From: Thermodesulfobacteriota bacterium
GTDB lineage: Bacteria > Desulfobacterota > GWC2-55-46
NCBI GenBank assembly: GCA_030583865.1
Contig: CP129479.1
Location: 1,540,744-1,604,743 of the forward strand
Direction of reading: 5' to 3'
DNA: 64,000 nucleotides
Positions 1 through 8,065 of the stretch are shown here, piece after piece (the stretch's first letter is position 1; the number at the start of each line of letters is the position of its first letter). The notes below the pieces were generated by a model. The model worked only from the letters and a program-made list of their open reading frames with translations. It did no database searches and had not been told where the DNA came from. A program made the position numbers and the translations under genes.

Positions 1-118
1 TCTGGGGTTTTCCGCAAATCAAGGAGGGTGGCCGGGATTAAACAGGGAGCATATCCGATATACGGGCATTTTATCCCGTAACCTACACAGAGTCCGGGAA
101 AAAGACCGGATTCAGAGT
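1..118. repeat. Dispersed palindromic repeat family A, copy A1
   Basis: This is the first of seven copies of a family of about 125 bp. The shared blocks are AATCAAGGA near the left, GGAGCATAT in the middle and GAGTCCGGG near the right. It is the most diverged long copy and may be cut by the window edge. Its right end lies about 10 bp past the pilR stop codon, the same placement as other copies. Confidence 0.75.
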
Positions 119-127
119 TGCCTTAAG

Positions 128-1534
128 CTACTCGTCCTTGCCGCCGTCTATCGCGTATTTCTCGAGCTTATATCTCATTGACCTGAATGAAAGCCCCAAT
201 AGGCCTGCCGCCTTTTTCTTCACTCCGCCCGCTTTTTTGAGGGCGTCGGCGATTACGGCCTTTTCGAAATCCTCTACTGTCTTTTCGAGGTCCATCCCGG
301 TCTCCGGCACTTTTGCCTGCCCGTCCTGGGAAGGCAGAATGGCCTGGAACTGCGGCCTCTCGCCCCTCACGTGCTCCGGGAGGCTCCTGGCCCCTATCTC
401 CTGGCCCTCCTCGAGCGTTACGGCCCTCTCGACGATATTCTCTAGCTCCCTTACGTTGCCGGAATAATCATAGTCCATGAGCGCGCGCATGGCCTCGCCT
501 GAAAAGCCGCCTACTTTCTTTCCGAGCGCCCTGTTGTACTTCTCGAGGAAGTGCCTTGCGAGGTGCGGGACGTCCTCCTTCCGCTCACGCAGCGGCGGGG
601 TCGCTATCCTTATGACGTTCAGCCTGTAGAAGAGGTCCTCCCTGAACCGCCCTTCCCTAACCTCGGCCTCCACGTCCCTGTTCGAGGCCGCGATGAGGCG
701 TATGTCGACGGTCCTGTCCGACGAGCCGCCGACCGGCCTGAAGCGCCTCTCCTGTATGAAGCGCAGGAGCTTTACCTGCAGGTGGAGCGGCAGCTCCGTA
801 ATCTCGTCGAGAAAGAGCGTCCCCCCGTCAGCCTGGTCGGCAAGCCCTTCCCTGTTCGAGACCGCTCCGGTAAAGGCGCCCTTCACATGCCCGAATATCT
901 CGCTCTCAAGGAGGTTTTCAGGAATAGCGCCGCAGTTCACTGCCACGAACGAACGGTCCTTCCGGTCGCTCTCCTCGTGGATGGCCCTGGCCACGAGTTC
1001 CTTCCCAGTGCCGCTTTCGCCGGTAATGAAGACGTTGGCCTTTGTCCTGGCAACGCTCATTATGAGAGAGTATATCTCATACATCCTCGGGCTCGTGCCG
1101 ACAATCTTCGAAAACCCGAGCCGCGTCTTGAGCTCGTTCTTAAGGAGCCGGTTTTCGCGTGCGAGATTCTTAAGCTCAAGCGCCTTCCTGATCGTGAGCT
1201 TCACCTCGTCTATGTTGAAGGGCTTTATGAAGTAATCGTGCGCCCCGGCCTTCATGGCCTCTATCGCGGTCTCCACAGACGCGTAAGCCGTTATCATTAT
1301 GACGAGAGAATCGGGGTCCATCTCCTTCAGGGCCTTCAGGAACTCCATCCCGCCCATGCCAGGCATCCTTACGTCGGAGATTACGAGGTCCGCCCCCCTC
1401 TCGCGTATCTCGTCGAGCGCGAGCGCGGCGGAGTCGGCCCCGACCGCGTCGTAGCCTTCCTTTGCGAGCATTATCTCGAGGAACTCCCTCATGCTCTTCT
1501 CGTCGTCGACGATTACTATCCTGTGCCTGCCCAT
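128..1534 (-). CDS. pilR: PilR-like sigma-54-dependent response regulator
   Basis: An NtrC-family activator of sigma-54 promoters, expected to switch on pilin transcription when phosphorylated by the adjacent kinase. The receiver domain fills residues 1-120, with the acidic pair D10/D11 and phosphoacceptor D54 in SDVRMPG. An AAA+ domain follows, with Walker A GESGTGKE and the sigma-54 contact loop GAFTGA. A Fis-type helix-turn-helix ends the 468-residue protein. I chose the ATG at 1534 because AGGA lies six bases upstream; a TTG 14 codons earlier has no convincing ribosome site. It follows the kinase gene by about 90 bp. Known family: PilR/NtrC. The assignment to PilR rests on the pilB-T-C-S neighbours. 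Confidence 0.93.
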   Translation of the reverse strand: MGRHRIVIVDDEKSMREFLEIMLAKEGYDAVGADSAALALDEIRERGADLVISDVRMPGMGGMEFLKALKEMDPDSLVIMITAYASVETAIEAMKAGAHDYFIKPFNIDEVKLTIRKALELKNLARENRLLKNELKTRLGFSKIVGTSPRMYEIYSLIMSVARTKANVFITGESGTGKELVARAIHEESDRKDRSFVAVNCGAIPENLLESEIFGHVKGAFTGAVSNREGLADQADGGTLFLDEITELPLHLQVKLLRFIQERRFRPVGGSSDRTVDIRLIAASNRDVEAEVREGRFREDLFYRLNVIRIATPPLRERKEDVPHLARHFLEKYNRALGKKVGGFSGEAMRALMDYDYSGNVRELENIVERAVTLEEGQEIGARSLPEHVRGERPQFQAILPSQDGQAKVPETGMDLEKTVEDFEKAVIADALKKAGGVKKKAAGLLGLSFRSMRYKLEKYAIDGGKDE

Positions 1535-1624
1535 AAGCCGTCCTGCGCTGGATTTTGTTGATGGCGCGCCGCGCAACTCCGAATCCGTGTCATCTCCGGA
1601 TCTCCGGGTCCGGGCGCCCCAGTC

Positions 1625-3289
1625 TTAAGCCCTCGCGCCCTCGCTCTCTACCGGAAGGAGTATCCTGAAGGCCGCGCCCCTGCCCTCACCGCTCGAGACC
1701 TCGATGGTGCCGCTATGGCTCTCTATTATCCTGTGGACTATGGCGAGGCCGAGCCCCGTGCCCCTCTCCTTGGTCGAGAAGAAAGGGTCGAATATCCTGC
1801 ACGCGTCCTCGGGCCTTATGCCCTTGCCGGTATCGGATACCGTGACCTCGACAAAGCCCATTCCGGCATCGTCCGGAAGGCCGCCCTCCGGCCAGCGCCT
1901 CGCTGACACCGTCAGGGTTCCACCGCCTTCCATGGCGTGGAGGGCGTTAAGGAAGAGGTTCCAGAAGACCTGGCCGAGCTGCCTGTGGTCCCCGACTATG
2001 CTGAACCGCTCGCCTATTTTCGACTCTATGCGGATACCCGAGGCCTCCGGGCAGTTCCTTATGAGCCTCACCGTCTCGTCGATCACGGCCGAGAGGTCTA
2101 CAAGCTCCCTCTCGGCCTCCCTCGCGGGCTTGGCGAAAAGGAGGTAGTCGGTTATGAGGCTGTTTAGCCTGTCGGTCTCGGAGAGTATGATGTCCATGAG
2201 CCGCCTGTTCTCGCCCCCGGCGGATTCAGCCCGCAATAGCTGTATGGAGCCGCTAATCGAGGCGAGCGGGTTCCGTATCTCGTGCGCTATGCCGACCGAG
2301 ACCTCGCCCAGGGCCTTCATGCGCTCGTCCCTCCTGAGCGCCTCCTCCATCTGCTTGAGGCGCGTGAGGTCCTGGAAGATGATTATCCTCCCGACCTCGC
2401 CGCCCTGGCCCTGCGAGATGCTGAAGCCCAGGTATATCTCCTCCCCGGTCCTTTTCCTGAACCTCTCCTCCACTCTCCTCCCGCCCTGCGGGGCCAGGAG
2501 GCCCTTCCGTATCATGCCCGGGAATATCTCCTCGACGTCCTTGTAATAAACGTCCCGGAGCGTATAGCCTGTGACGCCCTCGGCCTCGCGGTTGAAGGAG
2601 GTTATCCTCATCCTGTCGTCGAGCGTCATTATGCCGCTCGTTATGTTCTCGATTATCTGCCTGTTCAGGGCCTCGAGCTTTTCGTAATCGATCTCCTTCT
2701 CTTCGAGCTCCCTTTCCACCCTCGCGGCCCTTTCGGCGAGATAGCCGGTAAGGTAGGCTACCGTGAAGAACGCGAGTATGTTGGTCGAGACCGTTACGAA
2801 GACGTATTTCCAGGGCGGCGCGAAGGCCGGTGAGACGAGCTTGTACTCCGCCGGGAGCATACCGTAGAAGTCGAGGTCGATGAGGACCCCGTAAGCTATG
2901 CTGGAGACCGAAGCCGCGTAGAACCCCGCGCGCTTTCCGAGGAGTATGGCCGCGCCTATCACGATAAGCGGATAGAGCGCGTGCATGTAGCTTTCGGTGC
3001 CGCCCGTTATGTAGACGATTACGGTGGCGAGGGCTATGTCTATGGTGACCTGGGCGTAGGTGAAGAGCTTGAGGTTCCGTACCCTGCCCAGGAGTAGCGC
3101 GTAGAGGATGGTGAGGAGCCCCACGGCCGCCGCAACGCCGTAGAGCGGATAGAAGTTGAGGAGCGCAAGGGACGCCCCTCTCACCTGGAACCAGGCGGTG
3201 ACTCCCAGGAAAGAGAGCGCAAGCACCACCCTCAAGACCATCATGGCCAGCAGCCTGGCCCCTAGAGCATCCTTCGGGTAAGCCTGCAT
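1625..3289 (-). CDS. pilS: PilS-like membrane sensor histidine kinase
   Basis: Sensor kinase partner of the downstream response regulator. The first 180 residues contain about six hydrophobic segments, as in PilS. A coiled linker and a PAS domain follow (about residues 205-315). Then comes a HisKA domain with phosphoacceptor H336 in IAHEIRNP, and a HATPase domain with DTGKG and GTGLGLAI boxes. The length, 554 residues, is normal for the family. The ATG at 3289 is preceded by AGGTCCGGA. It lies 12 bp after pilC, so pilC-pilS-pilR probably share a transcript. In PilS the membrane segments are thought to sense pilin level; nothing here contradicts that. Confidence 0.92.
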   Translation of the reverse strand: MQAYPKDALGARLLAMMVLRVVLALSFLGVTAWFQVRGASLALLNFYPLYGVAAAVGLLTILYALLLGRVRNLKLFTYAQVTIDIALATVIVYITGGTESYMHALYPLIVIGAAILLGKRAGFYAASVSSIAYGVLIDLDFYGMLPAEYKLVSPAFAPPWKYVFVTVSTNILAFFTVAYLTGYLAERAARVERELEEKEIDYEKLEALNRQIIENITSGIMTLDDRMRITSFNREAEGVTGYTLRDVYYKDVEEIFPGMIRKGLLAPQGGRRVEERFRKRTGEEIYLGFSISQGQGGEVGRIIIFQDLTRLKQMEEALRRDERMKALGEVSVGIAHEIRNPLASISGSIQLLRAESAGGENRRLMDIILSETDRLNSLITDYLLFAKPAREAERELVDLSAVIDETVRLIRNCPEASGIRIESKIGERFSIVGDHRQLGQVFWNLFLNALHAMEGGGTLTVSARRWPEGGLPDDAGMGFVEVTVSDTGKGIRPEDACRIFDPFFSTKERGTGLGLAIVHRIIESHSGTIEVSSGEGRGAAFRILLPVESEGARA

Positions 3290-3301
3290 TTTCCGGACCT
3301 G

Positions 3302-4522
3302 TTAGCCTCCCGCGGCGCCTGCTATCTGGAATATCGGCAGGTAAAGGGCTATGACAAGGCCGCCTACGACTATGCCGAGGAAGGCCATGAGCATGGGCTC
3401 TATGAGGGATGTAAGCGCCTCGACAGCCTGGTCCACCTCTTCCTCGTAGAAGTCGGCTATCTTCGAGAGCATGGCGTCGAGCGCGCCGGTGGACTCACCG
3501 ACCGCTATCATCTGGGTGACCATGCCAGGGAAGACCTTCGTCTCGGAAAGGGGCTCGGCAAGGGTCTTTCCCTGGCTCAAGCTCGTCCTGGCCTTTACGA
3601 CCGCCTCCTCGATTATCACGTTTCCGGCTGTCTTTGAGACTATCTCCAGGCTTTCGAGTATGGGCACTCCGCTCGAGAGCATCGTCCCGAGCGTCCTCGT
3701 GAACCTCGCCACCGCCGTCTTCCTGATCAGATCGCCGATAACGGGGGCCTTCAGGAAGACCTGGTCCATGACCCTGCGGCCCTTGGGGACCTTGTACAGC
3801 CTGTTGAGCCCTATGATGGTAGCCGCGATAACGCCGATGATGATATACCACGAGCTCTTGAGGGCGTTGCTCATGTTAACCACGAGCTGCGTCGGCGCGG
3901 GCAGGGCCTGGCCGAAGTCGGCGAACATGTCGTCGAATATCGGGACGACCCAGAGGAGGAGGCCCGCTACGACGAGGCAGGCGATGATTATGACGGCGAC
4001 AGGGTAAGTCATGGCGCCCTTTATCTTGCCCTTGAGCTTCTCGGACTTCTCCATGAAGCCCGAGAGCCTGTTGAGGATTGTATCGAGTATGCCGCCGACC
4101 TCTCCGGCGGCGATAAGGTTGACGTAGAGGTCGTCGAAGACCTTGGGGTGCTTCCTGAGGGCGTCCGCAAAGGTCGATCCGCCCTCGACCGAGGACTTGA
4201 CGTCAAGGAGTATCTTCTTGAATTCGGCGTTCTCCTGCTGGCCGGCGAGGATGTCCAGGCACTGGACGAGCGGCAGTCCCGCGTCTATCATGGTCGCGAA
4301 CTGCCTGCTGAATATGACGATGTCCTTCGTCTTGATGCCGCCGCCGAGGCCAGGTATCTTTATCTCGGAAAGAGAGCGCCTGGCCTTCTTGGGCCCTATC
4401 GAGGCCGGCACAATCTGCTGGCGCCTGAGCGACGCCGTCGCCTGCGCCACGCTTGCGGCCTCTATCTCGCCCTTTCTCGGCTCCCCGGCGAGCGTTTTTC
4501 CGCTGTAGACGAAAGTAGGCAT
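3302..4522 (-). CDS. pilC: Type IV pilus inner-membrane platform protein PilC
   Basis: Polytopic inner-membrane protein of the type II secretion F superfamily, on which the PilB and PilT motors act. It is 406 residues long with two T2SF domains (about 70-195 and 270-395). Each ends in strongly hydrophobic helices such as MTYPVAVIIIACLVVAGL and MLMAFLGIVVGGLVIALYL. The N-terminus FVYSGKTLAGEPRKGEI is the usual start of PilC/GspF. It follows pilT with a gap of three bases, which implies translational coupling. No irregularity seen. Confidence 0.95.
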   Translation of the reverse strand: MPTFVYSGKTLAGEPRKGEIEAASVAQATASLRRQQIVPASIGPKKARRSLSEIKIPGLGGGIKTKDIVIFSRQFATMIDAGLPLVQCLDILAGQQENAEFKKILLDVKSSVEGGSTFADALRKHPKVFDDLYVNLIAAGEVGGILDTILNRLSGFMEKSEKLKGKIKGAMTYPVAVIIIACLVVAGLLLWVVPIFDDMFADFGQALPAPTQLVVNMSNALKSSWYIIIGVIAATIIGLNRLYKVPKGRRVMDQVFLKAPVIGDLIRKTAVARFTRTLGTMLSSGVPILESLEIVSKTAGNVIIEEAVVKARTSLSQGKTLAEPLSETKVFPGMVTQMIAVGESTGALDAMLSKIADFYEEEVDQAVEALTSLIEPMLMAFLGIVVGGLVIALYLPIFQIAGAAGG

Positions 4523-4525
4523 GGT

Positions 4526-5647
4526 TTACATTGTCCTCCCTGCCGGCGCGCCTGGCCTCAGCACGCCCGCGTTGGCGAGCATCTGGCGGAACTCGTCAGG
4601 CTCGGAGCTCCTCCCGATGGCCTCCTCGAGGGTTATAAGCCTCCTCGAATACAGGTTCATGAGGCTCTGGTTCATGGTCTGCATGCCGAATTTGGTCTGG
4701 CCGACCTGCATCTGCGAGTATATCTGGTGGAGCTTGTCCTCCCTTATGAGGTTCCTTATGGCGGCGTTGGGGACCATCACCTCTATCGCGATGACCCGGC
4801 CCTTGCCATCCGCGCTCGGTATAAGGAGCTGCGAGAGCACGCCCTCGAGGACGAACGAGAGCTGCGCCCTTACCTGCGGCTGCTGGTTCGAGGGGAAGAC
4901 GTCCACTATCCTGTTTATGGTCTGGACGCAGGAGTTCGTGTGCAGGGTGGCGAAGCAGAGGTGGCCCGTCTCCGCTATGGTCAGGGCCGTCTCTATCGTG
5001 TCCATGTCGCGGAGCTCCCCCAGGAGCACCACGTCCGGGTCCTGCCTCAGCACGTACTTGAGCGCCTTCTTGAAGGCGAAGGTGTCGTACCCGACCTCCC
5101 TCTGGTTCACGAGGGCCATCTTGGAGCTGTGGAGGTATTCTATCGGGTCCTCTATGGTGATTATGTGCTCCGCCCTCTCGGAGTTTATCTTGTCTATGAT
5201 GGAGGCCAGGGTGGTGGATTTGCCGCTCCCTGTCGGCCCCGTTACGAGGACGAGGCCGCGCGGCTTCTTGGAAAGCTCTTCCATGATTGGCGGGAGCCCG
5301 AGTTCCTGGAACGATTTTATCTTGAAGGGGATGGTCCTGAAGACCCCGGCGACACTCCCCCTCTGGACGAACAGGTTGCCCCTGAAGCGGCTGAGGCCCT
5401 TAAGTCCGAAGGAGAAATCGAGCTCGTTCTCCTCCTCAAACTTGTGCTTCTGCACGTCCGTGAGGATGGAATAGCAGAGCTGCTTGGAATCTATCCCGGA
5501 AAGGACCGGCATGTTCAGTGGCGCGAGCTTGCCGTGGACCCTTATCCTCGGCGGCGACCCGGCGGTTATGTGCAGGTCGCTCCCGCCCTGCTCCGTCATC
5601 ACGCGCAGCAGCTCCTGCATGTTGTATTTGTTGCCTTCTACCGCCAT
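4526..5647 (-). CDS. pilT: Twitching motility retraction ATPase PilT
   Basis: Cytoplasmic hexameric ATPase that powers pilus retraction. At 373 residues it has the PilT N-terminal PAS-like domain (MQELLRVMTEQGGSDLHITAG), Walker A GPTGSGKST, an Asp box with ITIEDPIEYLH, Walker B-type VVLLGELRD and the His box of PilT. A short C-terminal extension ends the protein. It sits between pilB (139 bp upstream) and pilC (3 bp downstream). GELRD replaces the commoner GEMRD, a mild variant. Confidence 0.95.
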   Translation of the reverse strand: MAVEGNKYNMQELLRVMTEQGGSDLHITAGSPPRIRVHGKLAPLNMPVLSGIDSKQLCYSILTDVQKHKFEEENELDFSFGLKGLSRFRGNLFVQRGSVAGVFRTIPFKIKSFQELGLPPIMEELSKKPRGLVLVTGPTGSGKSTTLASIIDKINSERAEHIITIEDPIEYLHSSKMALVNQREVGYDTFAFKKALKYVLRQDPDVVLLGELRDMDTIETALTIAETGHLCFATLHTNSCVQTINRIVDVFPSNQQPQVRAQLSFVLEGVLSQLLIPSADGKGRVIAIEVMVPNAAIRNLIREDKLHQIYSQMQVGQTKFGMQTMNQSLMNLYSRRLITLEEAIGRSSEPDEFRQMLANAGVLRPGAPAGRTM

Positions 5648-5786
5648 CGGGGTCTCCTTTATCGAATATGGCCGCGCAGGCCGGAAGACGCAGCTAACAG
5701 AAGCGCTGCCGTCTTTCCCGTGAAATTCTATAATCAGGCGCTTTTTCGCGTAAGGACAAAAGTTACACCGCCGGTATGACCAGGCG

Positions 5787-7484
5787 TCAGTCCGCCATCG
5801 TCACCCTTAAGACCTCTTCTATGGTCGTGACGCCCTCGGCGACCTTGGTCACGCCGCTCATGCGGAGCGACTTCATCCCTTCCTTAATGGCCGTCCTCTT
5901 TAGCTCCGCGGAAGAGGCGCCGTTAAGCACCATGTCTTTTATGCCTTCGGTAAATGGCATGACCTCGTAGAGGGCGATCCTGCCCTTATACCCCGTGCCG
6001 CCGCACGTGGCGCAGCCTTTGCCCTTTGAGACCTCCATCCGCTTCGTCTCCTCCGGCGACGCGCCGAGGTCCAGGAGCACCTTCTCCGTTATCTGCACCT
6101 TCTCCTTGCAGTCCTTGCAGATCTTCCTCGCGAGCCTCTGTGCGAGTATGAGGTTGCTCGCGGACGAGACCAGGAACGGCTCTATGCCCATGTTGAGGAG
6201 CCTGTTGACCGTCGAGGGCGCGTCGTTCGTGTGGAGCGTAGAGAGGACCAGGTGGCCCGTCAGGGCCGCCTTCACCGCTATCTCCGCGGTCTCGTAGTCC
6301 CTTATCTCTCCGACCATTATGATGTCGGGGTCCTGCCTCAAAAAGCTCCTGAGGGCGGCGGCGAAATTCAGGCCTATGTCCTCGTGCATCTGCACCTGGT
6401 TTATGCCCATGAGGTTGAATTCGACCGGGTCCTCGGCTGTCGAGATGTTCTCGCTCACCTTGTTGAGCTCGGAGAGGGCCGAGTAAAGGGTGGTCGTCTT
6501 TCCGCTGCCGGTCGGGCCGGTGACGAGCACTATGCCCCAGGGCTTGTGTATGGCGCCCATGAAGTCCTTCAAGGCCTTCTCCTCGAAGCCCAGCTTGGTC
6601 ATGTCGAGCTGGAGGTTGCTCTTGTCGAGGAGCCTCAAGCAGACCTTCTCGCCGAAAAGGGTCGGTAGCACCGAGACCCTGTAGTCCATCTCCTTGCTCT
6701 TGGAGAGCTTTAGCTTTATCCTGCCGTCCTGCGGGAGCCTCCTCTCGGCTATGTCGAGGTTGCTGATAATCTTGAGCCTCGACACTATCGCGTTCTTGAG
6801 CTTCATCGGGGGCTTCATCATCTCCTGGAGGACCCCGTCTACCCTGTACCTTACGCGGAAGTGCTTCTCATAGGGCTCGATGTGGATGTCGCTCGCGCCC
6901 CTCTTTATGGCGTCGGTCAGTATGAGGTTCACGAGCTTGACGACAGGGGCGTCCTCCACGGCCTTTTTCAGGTCCGAGAGGTCGACCTCCTCCTCTTCCC
7001 TCACGACCTCCATCTCGCTCTCGTCGAACTCGGTGAGTACGCCGTCGAGCCCCATCTCGGGGGTCTCGTAATACTTCTCGATCGCTCCCTTTATGGCGGC
7101 GTCGGAGGCAAGTAGCGGCTCCACGTTGTAGCCGGTCAGGAACTTTATGTCGTCGATGGCGAAGATGTTCGAAGGGTCGGCCATTGCGACCACCAGGGTC
7201 GAGCCGGTCCTGCTGATCGGTATGACCTGGTACTTCCTGGCCACGTCCTCGGGGATGAGCTTTATTACCTCGTGGTCGACCTCCTGCGTGGAAAGGTCTA
7301 TGGTGGGTATCCCGTACTGCCTGCTCAGAAACGAGGTCAGGTCCTTTTCGGATATGAAACCGAGCTTCGAGAGGTTATAGCCGAGCCTCCCGCCGCCCTT
7401 TTTCTGCTCGTCTATCGCCTTGTTGAGCTGGTCCGGCGTTATGAGCCTTTCTCTTAATAAGAGCTCGCCTATTCTGTCTGTCAT
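5787..7484 (-). CDS. pilB: Type IV pilus assembly (extension) ATPase PilB
   Basis: Cytoplasmic ATPase driving pilin polymerisation. The 565-residue protein has an N-terminal MshEN/GSPII_E domain (about 1-150), a linker rich in acidic residues (about 155-175), and an ATPase core with Walker A GPTGSGKTTT, Walker B IIMVGEIRD and the tetracysteine zinc motif CKDC...CATC near residue 470. It leads the pil operon on this strand. A perfect palindrome lies about 15 bp upstream of the ATG (see the operator-like entry). Confidence 0.96.
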   Translation of the reverse strand: MTDRIGELLLRERLITPDQLNKAIDEQKKGGGRLGYNLSKLGFISEKDLTSFLSRQYGIPTIDLSTQEVDHEVIKLIPEDVARKYQVIPISRTGSTLVVAMADPSNIFAIDDIKFLTGYNVEPLLASDAAIKGAIEKYYETPEMGLDGVLTEFDESEMEVVREEEEVDLSDLKKAVEDAPVVKLVNLILTDAIKRGASDIHIEPYEKHFRVRYRVDGVLQEMMKPPMKLKNAIVSRLKIISNLDIAERRLPQDGRIKLKLSKSKEMDYRVSVLPTLFGEKVCLRLLDKSNLQLDMTKLGFEEKALKDFMGAIHKPWGIVLVTGPTGSGKTTTLYSALSELNKVSENISTAEDPVEFNLMGINQVQMHEDIGLNFAAALRSFLRQDPDIIMVGEIRDYETAEIAVKAALTGHLVLSTLHTNDAPSTVNRLLNMGIEPFLVSSASNLILAQRLARKICKDCKEKVQITEKVLLDLGASPEETKRMEVSKGKGCATCGGTGYKGRIALYEVMPFTEGIKDMVLNGASSAELKRTAIKEGMKSLRMSGVTKVAEGVTTIEEVLRVTMAD

Positions 7485-7498
7485 CGTCCCCGATAGCT

Positions 7499-7517
7499 GG
7501 TGACAAAAATTGTCACC
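7499..7517. promoter_or_regulatory. Perfect palindrome upstream of pilB, possible operator
   Basis: GGTGACA and TGTCACC form perfect 7-bp arms around a 5-base AT spacer. The palindrome starts 15 bases upstream of the pilB start codon, so it lies in the 5' leader or at the promoter. The layout fits a dimeric regulator site. It could also form a small RNA hairpin close to the ribosome site. No matching site was found elsewhere in the window. Confidence 0.45.
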
Positions 7518-7584
7518 CTATGTTAGTAGATTAGAAATGCGATGTCAAGGAAGCGCAGTGTCAGGGCGCACCTTTACGAAAATA

Positions 7585-7959
7585 TCATGCGTACTTCATG
7601 GCGGTACTTACTATCTCATCGGAAAAAAAGGGCTTTCTTATGTAAACGTCTATCATGCCTTCCTTTACTCCTTCGAAGATGGCCTTGTCCGCGTCCTTGA
7701 AATACCCGGTAAAGAGCACCACCCTGGTCCCGGGCCTGAGCTTTTTGATCTCCCTGAAGGCATCGAGACCGTTCATGCCCGGCATTACCATGTCCAGGAA
7801 AACCAGCGAATACTCAGCGTTTTTAATCTCATCCAGGGCTTGCGGGGCGCTGGTCACATATCTTGCGTCAAACCCGGCGTCCTTGAGCATTTCGGACATC
7901 CCTATGCCGACAGTCTCCTCGTCGTCTACCACGAGGACCTTTTTCGACCTGCAGTCCAT
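7585..7959 (-). CDS. Single-domain response regulator (CheY-like)
   Basis: A 124-residue stand-alone receiver. VVDDEE provides the acidic pocket (D12, D13), D56 in FLDMVMPG is the phosphoacceptor, LFTGY holds the conserved Thr and IRKPF the conserved Lys. There is no output domain, so it acts by protein contact or in a phosphorelay. It lies 106 bp downstream of a sensor kinase gene on the same strand and is probably its partner. Confidence 0.9.
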   Translation of the reverse strand: MDCRSKKVLVVDDEETVGIGMSEMLKDAGFDARYVTSAPQALDEIKNAEYSLVFLDMVMPGMNGLDAFREIKKLRPGTRVVLFTGYFKDADKAIFEGVKEGMIDVYIRKPFFSDEIVSTAMKYA

Positions 7960-8065
7960 GAAAGATCCTCCTTATATATCGGCACTGAGCTAAATACCTT
8001 GAAACCCCTTTTCGATTTTCTTGCGGGCTTGCCAGGGGGCGCATGAACTTCCGCCCTGCGCGCGG

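Noticed and set aside
551-1561. A 336-codon plus-strand open frame opposite pilR
   Set aside because: Antisense shadow of pilR with no recognisable domain.
4148-5779. A 543-codon plus-strand open frame opposite pilC and pilT
   Set aside because: It is the antisense shadow of two clear genes. Such long shadows are common here because of the GC-rich third positions. No family motif or ribosome site was seen.
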